Shown here piece by piece: positions 1 to 11,040 of a DNA stretch of 64,000 bases. A model generated the notes under the pieces. That model searched no databases. It was not told the origin of the DNA and saw nothing but the letters and a program-made list of their open reading frames with translations. The stretch covers positions 66,963 to 130,962 of the forward strand of contig PDUO01000041.1 of NCBI GenBank assembly GCA_003008705.1, in the 5' to 3' direction. The first letter of the stretch is position 1; every line of letters starts with the position of its first letter. The position numbers and the translations under genes were made by a program. The stretch comes from Pezicula radicicola. Its lineage: Eukaryota; Ascomycota; Leotiomycetes; Helotiales; Dermateaceae.

Positions 1-1
1 A

Positions 2-1297
2 GCTTTCGAGGACTGGCGAGGATTCAAGCAATATGGCCAGGATCCGGAATTCGCAACCTCTTTTGAAGTCGATGTCCTGACGCCTGTATGGAAGGTCACG
101 AGCAGAGAGCAGCTAGAATACGCGTGGCTACTGGAGTTTGTGCTGAGCATGCGCAATTCTCAATGCTCGGATGCCCGTGACAAGATCTTCGCGACCCTCG
201 GTCTCGCTGCAAAGCACTGCCCAAATGCTTGTACAAATATAAGACCCAACTATCAAGCTCCAGCAACAGTCATCTACAAACGGTTCATGGAAACGATAGC
301 GAGCCATCTTGGAACACTTAACTTCCTTATTTTCGTTGAGCCTCGCCCAGTTGCCACAGCATCGGACTTGCCTTCTTGGATCCCTGACTTCAAAGTCCAT
401 TACCCATACAACGGACACAAAGTGGTCACCTCCGTCTCCACTCTTTTCAATGATGCAGATCCTGAATCATCACCCTTCCGACGGCAATTAACGTTCAAAG
501 CGAATGAACTACACTTCCATGGAATCCATATCGACACGATCCAAGTCGTACAACTCGAGGCAAAGCTCGATAGACACCCTTCACTTCCCAATTTGTTCTC
601 CCTACTGAGCTTATGTGTGCCATGCACACAGCATAACTCGCAGCAGAGCAGGATCGGGGTTCTGTGGAGGACATGCATCCATGATTGCTATGCAGCGATT
701 GGGGACCAGGCGCCTCACCGACCTGCACCGCCTGAAATGGCGAAGTGGTTCCGGGCTTACGTGCTGAAGGCGATGTGTGAGCAGGTGGTCGGCAGCGCGG
801 ACGATGTGAGCGATCTTGAATCTCTGAAGGACTATCTACGTGAATTTGAATTCGAGATCGCCAACGAAGAGCTGCCATCTCTAGATATGATAATACAAGG
901 CGCGAATTGGTTCGTCGAGGCAGGAGAAGAAGTGGTATATGGCAAGGAAGACCCAACTGAGGAGACAGGCGATAAATGCCTCGACTGGATCTTCTGGCTG
1001 AAGAAAGCCGCACATGAGTGGGAGAGAGCCGTGGCGAAAGCCCAGACTTCTCATGATCGTTGTTTTAGGACTGAGAAGTGCAGATTAGGTTCTGCTGGGC
1101 CGCACATCCAGGTTGGGGACGAGATTTGGATTGCGCCTGCTTCGTCGCTACCGCTCGTGCTACGTCCTTTCGATTCAGAGGGGTCGCGAAAATACCATTT
1201 TCTTTCTGTTGCGTATGTGCGCGGTATTATGGATGATGAGCTATCCAAGGAGGACAGCGAATTATTAAGTAAAATGGAGACTGTAGCCCTCAGATGA
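2..1297 (+). CDS. HET-domain (heterokaryon incompatibility) type protein, 5' partial
   Basis: The frame is open from the first bases of the window to the TGA at 1295-1297, so only the C-terminal ~431 residues are visible and the start lies upstream. The region near 149-215 reads CSDARDKIFATLGLA, followed by a Y-x-R-F helix and LPSWIPDF; this order (C-D-x-R-D-K-I-F-x-L-x-G, then LPSWxPD) is the conserved middle of fungal HET-domain proteins. The C-terminal half reaches a GDEIWIAPASSLPLVLRP segment and a YVRGIMDDE end, also typical of this family. Such proteins trigger cell death after fusion of unlike hyphae, or act as generic cytosolic NLR-type or HET effectors. No internal stop is seen, so it may be functional. 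The N-terminal HET signature itself is outside the window. Confidence 0.82.
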   Translation, partial: AFEDWRGFKQYGQDPEFATSFEVDVLTPVWKVTSREQLEYAWLLEFVLSMRNSQCSDARDKIFATLGLAAKHCPNACTNIRPNYQAPATVIYKRFMETIASHLGTLNFLIFVEPRPVATASDLPSWIPDFKVHYPYNGHKVVTSVSTLFNDADPESSPFRRQLTFKANELHFHGIHIDTIQVVQLEAKLDRHPSLPNLFSLLSLCVPCTQHNSQQSRIGVLWRTCIHDCYAAIGDQAPHRPAPPEMAKWFRAYVLKAMCEQVVGSADDVSDLESLKDYLREFEFEIANEELPSLDMIIQGANWFVEAGEEVVYGKEDPTEETGDKCLDWIFWLKKAAHEWERAVAKAQTSHDRCFRTEKCRLGSAGPHIQVGDEIWIAPASSLPLVLRPFDSEGSRKYHFLSVAYVRGIMDDELSKEDSELLSKMETVALR

Positions 1298-1820
1298 TTT
1301 AATCGAGATTTCAAACCACTTTCACGCCGACTGCGAGTGCCTTTGTCTACGACTATGACTGCAGAAATAGACCGCAGACCAAATATTGCGCACGAAATCC
1401 ATAGTTGCTTTAGAAACTGATCTTGCCTAGTCCTCGGGGCACCACGCCCAAATTGCAACTGTTTAACAGTCCTTTTAGATAACAAACCATTTTGCGCTGC
1501 GTTCTTCACTATTTCATCGATTGCTTGCTTGACTGGGGCGAACAGGTGGTCGCTTGGAAGCAGCAGGTTCAAATTCGACATCGGAGGAGTTGAAGTCTGC
1601 GTCCATTGTCCTGATACGTTATTAGTGACCACCTGCCGACATGAATGTGATGTACCTACGAGCAAGAAAGCAATGACAACGTTCGATAAAGAACATTTTT
1701 GAAGTTGAGAAGGATCGGAGTGAAGGATCTTTCTTAGGATTTAGAGGCTAGCGATGAATGTGGTGTTCATGTACCACAACAACACTCTCTCTTTATAGTG
1801 AGTGAAAGTAGTATTCCCCC
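1298..1820. other. Intergenic stretch without a confident gene
   Basis: About 520 bases. The minus strand carries an open frame (to about 1665) that runs back into the 3' end of the HET gene and has no domain I recognise. It is more likely an antisense shadow than a gene. Confidence 0.4.
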
Positions 1821-2024
1821 CTAAAGACGATTTTTGTCCTTCGTTAGAAAAGACATGTCCAAGATAGCCTCAAGAACAGAACTCTTTCCTGTAGACTGGT
1901 CACCGCAAACGCTGATCTGTGGCAGGTCGATATATCTGCTGATGCCCTTGGTATGAAGTTTATCAACAGTATCGAGGAGTTCCCGATGATCTTTGGACTG
2001 AAGTGTGCAGGCTACCTCTGACAA
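1821..2024 (-). pseudogene. Dynamin-family GTPase, N-terminal fragment
   Basis: Sixty-seven residues on the minus strand start with MSEVACTLQSKDHRELLD and contain DLPQISVCGDQSTGKSSVLE, the G1/P-loop region of fungal dynamin-like GTPases (usually IxxCGDQSxGKSSVLEA), then a switch-side segment MSFLTKD. In the family this is followed by N-x-C-T-R-F. Here the frame ends in KNRL and a TAG, and nothing further of the GTPase, stalk or effector domains is recognisable. It is therefore a decapitated relic of about 200 bp. Dynamin-like genes often lie near HET and NLR-like genes in fungal accessory regions, which fits the neighbour at the window start. The family call is firm; functionality is very unlikely. 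Confidence 0.75.
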
Positions 2025-3866
2025 AAGGTGGCGATTAATGGTGAAAAATATAGAAGACGAAAATTACTTATTAGTGTCAACAGGAAATAGACCTGGTTTT
2101 AGCTCTACGTATGTGATTTCCATTGTCCCAGCTGGCTGGTCGTAATGTAGCCGTGAAGCATGCGACTATGTGCATCTAACAACATTGCACTTGATAGGAC
2201 CTTTTCACTGAAGTGAGTATCACAACGACGCTGCGGTGTACAGGCCGTGCATTGCTAAGCCAAATCCGTCTCCGGTGAAAGGACGATAGACAGCCAGGGA
2301 CATATAGCTAGCTGTGGATGGAAGACTATAGACATATCGTCCAGTCAAAGACTGCTAATTATATTGTTCCCTTTGGCAAACATGCAAGGCGATGATTGAT
2401 GCGGGCGGTTGTCCCCAATCTAAAGGGAACGAGTGAGAGGTGGCTCTTGGCAACAATGAACGAGTAAGAGGCCGTGCTAGGTCTAAAGAAAGCGGGCACA
2501 TAGCTGCCCAAGGACAAACTAGACAAGCCAGCCAAGCCATCTATGGTGCGCCATAATCAATCTAGAAGGCTAATCTAAAAGGATGATGGCGTCGAAATAC
2601 TATATTATAGCGCTAGCGATCACCTAACCAGGCTTTAGCTAGTCCACGTGGCAGAGTTTAAGGGCATAAAATCGTTTTACATAACGCTCTTTTATTCTTT
2701 TCTTTCCTCCTTAGCTTTCGATCCTTGTACATAGGCAATCTACCTTTCACAACCTCTGGCCTGTTGCTTTAGCGTCTCCCTGTGACCTACTAGGACTCGA
2801 GCTGTTATAGATTTTACACTAAGATCATTATATATTAAGTTAAGATATTATAAAGATAATTTATTAGTCTTAGCAATTAAGGTTCTAAATAGTGGTAGAT
2901 TTCTATACTTAACTACTAATTACTCTATACAGGCCCGATAAACGGTTAGCTTCATTCTTACTTAAATCTACCATATCTTAAGTTAAACTGGTTTTACTAA
3001 ATTGTTAACTATAGGGTGGCTGTTACAGCTCTAAAACACCCTTTACCGCCTTATTTATCATCGAAATTGAGAGCAGTGTGAACTGTTGAAGTAGACTACC
3101 CTGAGACGCGTCGTAGGCCATGTAATAAGAAAATAGGACGAATCGTTACAAGGACCTGGAGGAAAAAGGGACGAAAATAACAAAAATTTAGGAAGAAGCG
3201 TAGGGGCACTTTTTTTTTTTGGAAAGAGCCAGAGGTACTAAAGTAAGCTTAGTTTTACTAAGTATTTAGGTCTATATACCGACAAGGAATACTCCGACCG
3301 GGGGGTAGACTCTTGGCTAAGATACCTAGTTGGAGGAAGAAATTATCTTTCTCTGCCCTACAACGCTCAGGGTAAGGTAGGAGTCGAATAGTTATCCTCC
3401 GGAGAAAGCAGAGTAAAAACACTACTCGGGTATGCGAATGTGGGGGCGGACTAGTACCAGGGTATGAGGTAGGGATCTTAGCGGTGTGCCTGCACGAGTC
3501 GCTAGGGGCCAACCAACTTGTTCATCAAGAGTGGCATTTCCGTTGGATTTTCATGGGAAAGAAGTGTCGATGCATTGGCTCGCTTAGCTTATGGAGTACG
3601 GAAGTACGGAAGGGGGAAGTCAGATCGCTTAGCAGTATATGTACGAAAGTATATTCGACCCAAGTGAGCCTAGTTGAATAATCCCCCGGATGCAGAAGAA
3701 AAGGAGCGGGAAAAAAGGGGGTTTTTCTTTTCCTTCTATCTTCAAAAAGAGGATATCGAAGTTTTCAAGAATCAGTAGGCTCTCGATTTGTACTTTACCC
3801 CGGCAATTGTGACTCGTTGAAGGGAAGCCACGATTGATTCATTTTCTTGTTTCCTCTATCAATCTA
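2025..3866. other. Gene-poor intergenic region with AT-rich decay
   Basis: No convincing coding sequence. Roughly 2,800-3,010 is AT-rich with short repeated TTAAG-type words, consistent with old RIP-affected repeat DNA. A poly-T run lies at about 3,211. The part just before 3,867 is the 5' region of the MFS gene. Short open frames here have no recognisable domain. Confidence 0.5.
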
Positions 3867-5507
3867 ATGGAGGTCCAACAAGTTAGTGAAAAGCATCCGG
3901 CCAGAATTCCAGTGGCGATTCCGAGCTCGGATGACTCAGAACATGCTCCTCCTCCGGATGGAGGCTTGAAAGCCTGGCTATTCCTGGTGGCAGCGTCTTT
4001 TACTATGGTGATCACTTGGGGTACGTCTTTTGAATCACTAGAAGCTTTCAGTGAGGGAAGCTTTCAGGCATGGGCGGGGTGTACTAATTCTCTTATAGGG
4101 TTTTCTGCATCATTTGGCATCTTTCGAGAACATTACTTCAATAATCCGCCATACAAGGGAAATCAATCAGTGGCCTATATTGGTGTTTTGGGTACGGTGA
4201 GTTATTTTATTGTATCGTCCCTGGATCTGGACTGACGTCGTTGGAAGGGATTGCAACTTTCGCTTTCGGTGATCCTGGTTCCCTATCTCAATCAGCGACC
4301 TACGCACAGGAAGCCGATGTTATGGATTGGTACGGTTCTCCTTGTTGGGTCAACTCTTGGAGCAGCCTTCTGTCAAAAAGTAAGATTTAATTGATAGTGT
4401 ACTGTTAGATCTTACTGATATCTGATAGCCCATCCAAATTATTATGACTCAAGGGCTTCTTTTTGGTGTTAGTAGTGGACTCATATTTGCACCCTGCTTG
4501 GGCTTTATGGACGGCTGGTTCATCCAACGACGTGGTGTGACTAATGGGCTTTTGTAGGGATCTCTACGCAGAATACATTTATACAGCTAACCACCTAATA
4601 GCTTTGGAGCAAGTAGTCTGGCGGCAGCTATAATCTCTCCTGTAACTTCTGTTACATTAAACAAATATGGAATTCGTAACACGCTACTTGGGTGGTCGGT
4701 ATTCTCTGCCCTTATCTTAGCTGCTGCTATTCCCTGCATCCACCCGCGAGTGCCAGTAAAGCTAGTGGACTCAAATATACCTAGAAAGCCAAACTCTTAT
4801 AGTTTCTTCCGTCGACCAGCCTTCTGGGTGCTTGCTTTGACAACCGGTTTACAAGGTATGGGCCACACACTACTAATAGTGTATTTACCTTCGTATGCTA
4901 CGGATCTTGGATACTCTACTGCGAAGGGGGCATTGCTTATAACATATTTCCAAATTGCTTGTATTTTTGGACAGCCTGGAATGGGAGCTTTTGCGTAAGT
5001 CTAATCTTCTAAGTAAATCTAGAGGGGTCTAATCTGGCGCATAGTGACAAAGTGGGACCACTCATTCCCCTACTTCTGATCACTATAGGGACCTCATTAT
5101 CCACATTACTTCTCTGGGGTCTAAGCACCAAATACTGGAGCATGGTTCTCCTAGCACTCCTCTTTGGCATATTCTCTGGGAGTTTCATCGTTCTCCGATC
5201 CTTCTTCGCAACAAGAATCGTCCGAGGAACAGATAAGGACATTATTGCCAGCCAAGATCTACTTGTCTCTAGTCTTTTGCTGTTGATCAGGGGAATTACA
5301 ACTATTGCGTCTGGATTTGCCGGCAAGGCGGTTGTGGAGAGTGGAGTGGGAATGGGGATTCAGTCGGGGTATGGGGCAGGCAAGTGGAAGCCGCTTATCA
5401 TCTATATTGGAACGATGATTGGGGCTGCTAGTCTGGGGGTTTTTGCCCTTGTTGACATACCCAGTATCATACGAAGGGGGAAAGAAAAGGGGGAAGATGC
5501 TGCATAG
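3867..5507 (+). CDS. MFS transporter, monocarboxylate (MCH)-like, six exons
   Basis: The gene looks broken in single frames but is intact after splicing. My exons are 3867-4020, 4099-4196, 4248-4379, 4429-4553, 4602-4994 and 5045-5507, giving 454 residues. Introns have GT..AG ends (gtacgt, gtgagt, gtaaga, gtaggg, gtaagt) and branch points such as TACTAAT or CTGAC; they are 78, 51, 49, 48 and 50 bp. The N-terminus reads PPDGGLKAWLFLVAAS, the entry motif of fungal monocarboxylate-type MFS proteins, and removing intron 1 restores GFSASFGIF. Twelve hydrophobic segments are plausible. The product should be a plasma-membrane carrier for organic acids or small metabolites; the substrate cannot be read from sequence. 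The ATG at 3867 was chosen because upstream in-frame codons offer only TTG. It lies upstream of the ATP-grasp gene on the same strand. Confidence 0.82.
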
Positions 5508-6241
5508 AGAAAGGAAACAACAAGTTGACAGTGAGCAGGCACCGGAAGGAGAGAAATTGGCCCTACCGTGCCGCCGTGAAGCCAGAACTAACTCCCTTGT
5601 TTCTCCACATCCATCGTCTTCGCTATCCTTCCCTATTGGCTAGGCCGTCATCTCCTGTGAGAGCAGGTGGGGGCTGCCAAGTGTACAGTACCATCCTAGT
5701 TCGCCCGCTTGTACTAGCTGACTAGGGTTAGGCTGACAGGACGCTCCGCGGCTAGTGGCTCCCGGGGAGTCTAACCGTAAGAGGGAATATCTTGCGGTAG
5801 ATATAATAATCAAAACTGTTTGCATAGCTTAAATTTTTATAAAGACAGTCTAAGTCTCAAAGAGTATAATAACATAAGAAGCTAGCTGTCTATATAGAGA
5901 GTAGTAGAGATAGTAGTATAGGCTAGTATATATCCTAACGAGGAAGGAATGCAATTCGGGTGGCCCTATGGTGGAGATTCCACTTTGGTATATATACAGA
6001 AATGTCCTGCAGCAGAGAAGCTTCTGGAGGCATCTCCTACGTCAATATCATAGTTGGGGGATGGATCTCAGGCCTGTAGGAGATTGGTACGAAAGACACA
6101 CTTCTCGGTGGGCTGGAGAGGGTTTGTCGAGAGGAGGAAGAGATAGCCCTCATAGGTGTCGATGATGTTTTTAAATTCAATCGTTTCCCACATCCTGGCG
6201 TTGTATCAAACTATTCACAGTCCAGAGCAGAAGACATAATA
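5508..6241. other. Intergenic region between MFS and ATP-grasp genes
   Basis: About 730 bases. An AT-rich core near 5,800-5,940 has TATATA-type words and lies about 300 bp upstream of the ATP-grasp start, where a promoter would be expected. I see no gene. Confidence 0.45.
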
Positions 6242-7642
6242 ATGACTGCGGTGACTCTCGACAACACTCTTAGTGAGCTCTACAGTCTAGACGCTGGAAG
6301 AGGCGACAATGTCGTACTTGTTTACGCAACACCGCTGGCCGACAGCACCCTCTCGGAAGGGTTTCCTGCGCCAGTCAAATTTGCCTACCAGTCGCCACTC
6401 ATCCCCAGCAATGATAGGGATTATCTGGCGCGCGAGTTCCTCCATCTATTGCCACAGCTCTTCGCCTTCATTGCTGGGAAGATGCCTGTGATCCTTTCCA
6501 AACTAGATGACTTGCCAAAACAGACCGCGAATGGAACCAACCCATTCCCGCAGGATCAGTACCAACAAGACGCCCATAGTGTCTATGAAAGACTCGTTCC
6601 TGAGCAGAGGCCGGAGCTCAGCATCGTCTCCCGACCAGCAGACATCAAATTCTCTGCTGGCACCAAGTTTGCGGTTATAAATCCAATGGACTGTATGGAT
6701 GTCCTATCACAGCTGTGCCCGGCCGAAGGGCACTACGAACTGCTTTCTAAGACCAACCTTGCCCGTTCTGGCTTGCCGACACCGCCAACCACGGCCATCG
6801 AGTCAAGACATAGCTACCAAGAGCCAGCAGACCCCAGAGTCTTGGATATCGAGGCAGATCGGTTCATCTCCATCATCAAGGCCCGGCCCGCTCCCTTCAT
6901 CGTGAAGCTCCCGCAATCGCTCGCAGGTCAAGGCACATTTATCATTCGCACCGAGTCAGATCGCGTATCTGTTCTGAATGTCCTCCGGCCCGAGATCCGG
7001 CGGATGCTGCGCAAGATCGTACCCGGAAATGCGCACCTGAGGTCCGCAAGCCTGGTGCTCCAAGACATGGTTCCAGGCGAGGCAGTGGCGCTGTCTATGT
7101 TCATCACGCAGGAGGGCCGTGCCGTGTACAACGCGTGCTGTCACCAGCTTATTGATGGTGAGGGCAAGTGGAGCGGCAACTATATTGACTATCACGTTCA
7201 GGATGAGCTCGCAGTCAAGTATGCCAGCGTAGCCGACCAGCTCGCCAAGCATACACGGGCAAAAGGATACTGGGGTCCTCTTGGTGCAGACATCATGACA
7301 GATGCGCAGGGCCGGCAGCTCGTGATCGACATGAACGTGCGAGTCATTGGAAGCCACCCGCTGGGCGCGCTTCGGGGTTTCTTCCAGAAGAGGGGGCTAA
7401 ACGTGGCCATCTGCTTCTTCCCGGTGATAGTTAATGGAACTAAGGATGAGTTCGAGGCCAAGTTCAGGCGGGAACTTGGGGCTGGCGAGCTCGTGGTCAG
7501 AGGATGGGTGCATTTAAGGGGTGGGAAGGCTTCGATGGCAACCATGATGTTGGCTGCGAAGGACAAGGACTCGTTGGAACCTTTTATAATGCGGGTGAAT
7601 AAGTGGAAAATAGATATACCCTCGATAAGCGAGGATCGCTAA
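6242..7642 (+). CDS. ATP-grasp superfamily enzyme (fungal solid-state-culture-type)
   Basis: A single uninterrupted frame of 466 residues starts at the ATG at 6242. The central part has an ATP-binding lysine strand (PFIVKLPQSLAGQGTF) with the small-residue loop of ATP-grasp enzymes. The C-terminal half has GADIMTDAQGRQLVIDMN and then VRVIGSHPLGAL; the D-x-N/R set is the metal- and phosphate-binding end of the fold. The overall pattern matches fungal proteins annotated as solid-state culture-specific ATP-grasp domain proteins. ATP-grasp enzymes join a carboxylate to an amine or thiol through an acyl-phosphate, so this one could form an amide bond in a small metabolite. It lies between two monocarboxylate-type carriers, one upstream on the same strand and one convergent downstream. 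No stops, frameshifts or introns are seen, so it is probably functional. The substrate is unknown. Confidence 0.8.
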   Translation: MTAVTLDNTLSELYSLDAGRGDNVVLVYATPLADSTLSEGFPAPVKFAYQSPLIPSNDRDYLAREFLHLLPQLFAFIAGKMPVILSKLDDLPKQTANGTNPFPQDQYQQDAHSVYERLVPEQRPELSIVSRPADIKFSAGTKFAVINPMDCMDVLSQLCPAEGHYELLSKTNLARSGLPTPPTTAIESRHSYQEPADPRVLDIEADRFISIIKARPAPFIVKLPQSLAGQGTFIIRTESDRVSVLNVLRPEIRRMLRKIVPGNAHLRSASLVLQDMVPGEAVALSMFITQEGRAVYNACCHQLIDGEGKWSGNYIDYHVQDELAVKYASVADQLAKHTRAKGYWGPLGADIMTDAQGRQLVIDMNVRVIGSHPLGALRGFFQKRGLNVAICFFPVIVNGTKDEFEAKFRRELGAGELVVRGWVHLRGGKASMATMMLAAKDKDSLEPFIMRVNKWKIDIPSISEDR

Positions 7643-8375
7643 GCTACTCTAGCTCTCTAGCGGAGGCAACAGTGGCCGATTCGAGGCACATATCTTAACA
7701 TAAAAAGACACGACCATTCATTCTTTTTTCTAGAAGTAAAATATAGCATATATTACCCTATTATGCGCGTTTTCCTTCTTTCTGAATAACTTTTTTTCTG
7801 TTCTGGCCGAGTTCAAACGATCTAGTATACTGAGTGTTCTGACTGCGAGGTGCTGTGGCCCGTGCCTCAAATGGCCCTGTTTTACCTCCGCTGGACAGTC
7901 TAGGGCTACCGTGCCGTCAGAGCAGGGAGAGGGGAAATAGGGAGTTCTGCAGCTCTATTAGTCTTTCGTCTGTGTCATCTTGTAAAGCTCTGAATTGGAG
8001 TGCAACGGCTCTCATCCGCAGCTGCGCATGGAGATACATGGCGCGCGCGAAGGCCAGAGATTATCATTCTTACTCGACTCTGCACATAAGTTCATATAGA
8101 GCCTGGGTTGGGCGTGAGATGGCCAAATTCTAGATTTAATCGTACAGAAGCTAAGATCAGAAATCTCCCCATACGGTCTATCTTAGATATCTGAGGTCAC
8201 GCTTCTTCTTAACTTTACTTAGACTTGCGTCCGTATTTCTGACTCGCCAACCACGGCTACATTTCTAAATTGCTAACTCTGCCCATTTCCAGAATAACTC
8301 TTCGTCACTACCTTGTGTCCTCGCCTATGCTGCGCGTCAATTCAACATCGACGTGCGACCATTTGGGGATTGTTC
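7643..8375. other. Convergent 3' region
   Basis: About 730 bases lie between the ends of the ATP-grasp gene and the minus-strand MFS gene. They contain T-rich stretches near 7,720-7,800 suited to 3' processing. A short open frame on the plus strand from 7,855 starts with GTG and has no recognisable domain. Confidence 0.45.
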
Positions 8376-9699
8376 CTAGATTATTGGTCGCTGAACTCTT
8401 GGGTGTTTGAGACGCCACCAAAGAAATAACATGAGGGTGGTTCCGACCAGCATACAGGATGCAGTGAAAACCTGCATCTTCCAAAACTCCCGGGTCTTCG
8501 TGTTGACCAGAGCACTGCTGATGGGCACTCCCGCAAGCACTCCGAGCGCCGCGGATGCTAATGCTATGCCCATGCGGGTACCAACCAGGTCTTTTCGCGG
8601 CGTGAGCTGAGGGACGATGGTAGGCTGGAATACTGCCAAAGGTGCTAAGGTGATCCCGAGCACCACTGTCCAGGCTATGAAGCCGCCCGTGGTCTTCACA
8701 GCAGTCCACGAAAAAAGCACAATGGCTGAGGCGAGGCCGAATGCGACCATTCCGCCGGCGTTATCGATGAATGGGATGATGAAGGCGGCTAGCAGGCGAC
8801 CTGGGATGCTGGCAGCATTCATGATGACAAGGAGATAGAAGGCCATTGAGGAGGAGGTTGAAAGGGCCGACTCGGCAAAGGTCGGGATCAAGAAGAAGGG
8901 CACCCAGTACGCGAGCCATATAAAGAAGACGCCGAGGCACATGATGACAAAGTCAGGGTCCCGCATCGCCGTGCGGTCAAAAAGCGGGCGTGCCCGGGGT
9001 GGGTCATTAACTACTCTCCGGTCAGTAAAGGGAATGATCATGGCTGTAGCAAGGACCAGCTCCGCGAATGTGACAAAGCCGAGGACACGTGTAGCCCATG
9101 AGAACCCCACCCTTGGTAGCAGCCGTTCCAAGATGATAGGATACAAAATGCCGCCAATGGCTGTTCCGCACGTAGCAAAGCACACAGCCAGACCGCGATA
9201 CTTTGGCCCAAAAGTTGCAGCGACGAGGCTGATACTCGGCGTATAGAGGATACCGCTACCAACACCGATGCAAAGTCCCTGGGCCAGCATAATCTGCCAG
9301 TATTCACTCGCAAGACTAAGCATCATAACGCCGAGCACGGTGATAAAGGTGCCACAAAACAAGAGTTCCCGGACGTAGCCGCGGTCGTAGATGGGACCGG
9401 TTGTCACACCGCCCAAAATTAGTAGCACGCCTTCGACCGTACCGATCCATACAATCTTGTCGGTAAAGTAGTCCGTCAAGAGAACGGTCTCATAGTAGCT
9501 CTGGTACGTACCATAAGAGCTGAGCAGTCCCCTAAGATCACACTTAGCGGTTTTGAGTGTATAGGGAAGATGAGATAACATACCACGTGGCTACATAGAC
9601 GAGGCATGCACCCAGTGCTTGAATCCACGCTCCTGGGCCCTCTTTGTTCGTCAACTCGGGTTCATCTCGCGTGCGCGTCCTGCTGGGTGAAATATCCAT
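8376..9699 (-). CDS. MFS monocarboxylate transporter-like, two exons
   Basis: Exon 1 is 9584-9699 and exon 2 is 8376-9531, with a 52 bp intron (GTATGT..TTAG) at 9532-9583. The spliced product has 423 residues. Removing the intron joins VYVAT-W to GLLSSYGTYQSYYE, the usual first-helix motif W-G-x-x-x-S-x-G-x-x-Q-x-Y-Y of fungal monocarboxylate permeases. Later features are FGPKYRGLAVCFATCGTAIGG between helices 4 and 5 and a short C-terminal tail RLKHPRV. It is a plasma-membrane carrier of the MCT/SLC16-like fungal group, which often exports or imports organic acids and secondary metabolites. The start ATG lies in a short hydrophilic N-terminus (MDISPSRTRTRDEPE). It is convergent with the ATP-grasp gene, which suggests but does not prove a shared role. 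No lesions are seen. Confidence 0.85.
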
Positions 9700-10090
9700 G
9701 GCAGTCTTGAGCTAGGCACAAGCTCTAGGTCTGAAACAATCTACAGCAACAAGAGTGCTGTCGAGTCAAGAGCGGACAGGAATTGACCTTTCTGGGAAGA
9801 TTGGTCAAAATATATCATAAATTAAGTCACTATATGTTAGACTTTTTGTGAGCACAAGATTGATGAATTAAGGGTAACTAGAGCCTGATATTTATATACA
9901 AGTAGAGGGCCTTATTGCCTAAATAGGCAATCAAAGCCTGGATTCTAGTCCCTATTTCAGTCTAACACCATGATTAGACGGTCAAAAGTCGTGCGAATAC
10001 GGGGTCCATACCCATAGCCTCTACTACAGGCCTAATTTGTATTACCTAATTACAGTGCATCAAGCCTGGAACCGAATCGCTTGCAGGGCG
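9700..10090. promoter_or_regulatory. Upstream region of the minus-strand MFS gene
   Basis: About 390 bases of moderate composition lie before the AT-rich tract starts. They should contain the promoter of the MFS gene at 9,699. No specific binding site can be defended. Confidence 0.3.
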
Positions 10091-10900
10091 CCTTAGACTT
10101 CACCCTGCGCTAGTATGTACTAGTATAGTGCTAGTAGTACTACTAGTAGTAATGAGACTACGAATTATATATATAGCTAGTATATTATAAAGGCCTTATT
10201 ATAAGCTATAAGAGCTAAAAGTAAGATCTATAACTACTATTAGTACTTATTTATCTTCTATTAGAGAATTTACTAATAAAACTATAAGAGAGCTAGACTA
10301 AGATTAGAGTATACTATATAGTATAAGACTATTATAATATTTATATAGATAATAAAGGTTTATTCTTATATTATAAAAGTTATTCTAAAGTTTATTTATT
10401 TTATTTTTATCTTTCTTATAGTAATTTTCTCTTTAATAAAATTAATCTCTTTTATCTTATTATTTTAAAAAAATATATATATAATCCTAAATTATAAGTT
10501 ATATTAAATTAACTAAATTAAAAGTCTTATTAATAATTATATATAATACTTCAATTAGAATAAAGAGATAAGTTTTTTAAAGTATTAATTTATAGATATA
10601 TATTTAAAGTAAATAATATACTTAAATAAATAAATATTTATAAATTTAAAATTTAAGTTATAATAAGAAGCTAGTTATAACTAACTATATTATCTTATAA
10701 AATTTATTTCTAATTAGAGTAGTATAAATTACTATATATAAAAGAGTATATACCATAATATAGTAAAGGGACAACTACTAAGAGTAAGTACTATATTAAC
10801 TTAAGAGGATATCGTAATAAAGTATCAACTACAAGTAATACTAGTAAAAAGAGTTAAGAGCTACGAGTACTATATAATCTTACTAGATAAAGGTAAGGGC
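10091..10900. repeat. AT-rich RIP-affected repeat relic
   Basis: About 800 bases with almost no C or G outside TA-rich words and a run of TAGTAC-type words at 10,110-10,155. Positions 10,611-10,726 align without gaps to 31,231-31,346, and nearly all differences are C/T or G/A, with the 31 kb copy keeping C and G. This tract is therefore a RIP-mutated copy of a dispersed repeat. No coding capacity is left. Confidence 0.75.
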
Positions 10901-11040
10901 CGCTGTACCTGTCTCTTCCTCACATGACCAGCACGGCCTTTGCTCAGGCTCGGCACAGACTCGGCTCAGGTCTGCTCACCCTGTTAATGCATCTTAGCTT
11001 TTAGTGAGGAGCCAAGGGTCCGAATTCTAGCACTACTATA

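Noticed and set aside
1051..1665. A 204-codon minus-strand frame at the end of the HET gene
   Set aside because: It overlaps the clean HET coding frame, has no recognisable domain and looks like an antisense shadow.
10110..10155. TAGTAC-rich palindromic words as a possible protein-binding array
   Set aside because: They lie at the edge of a RIP-mutated tract, where TA-rich palindromes are expected from composition alone.
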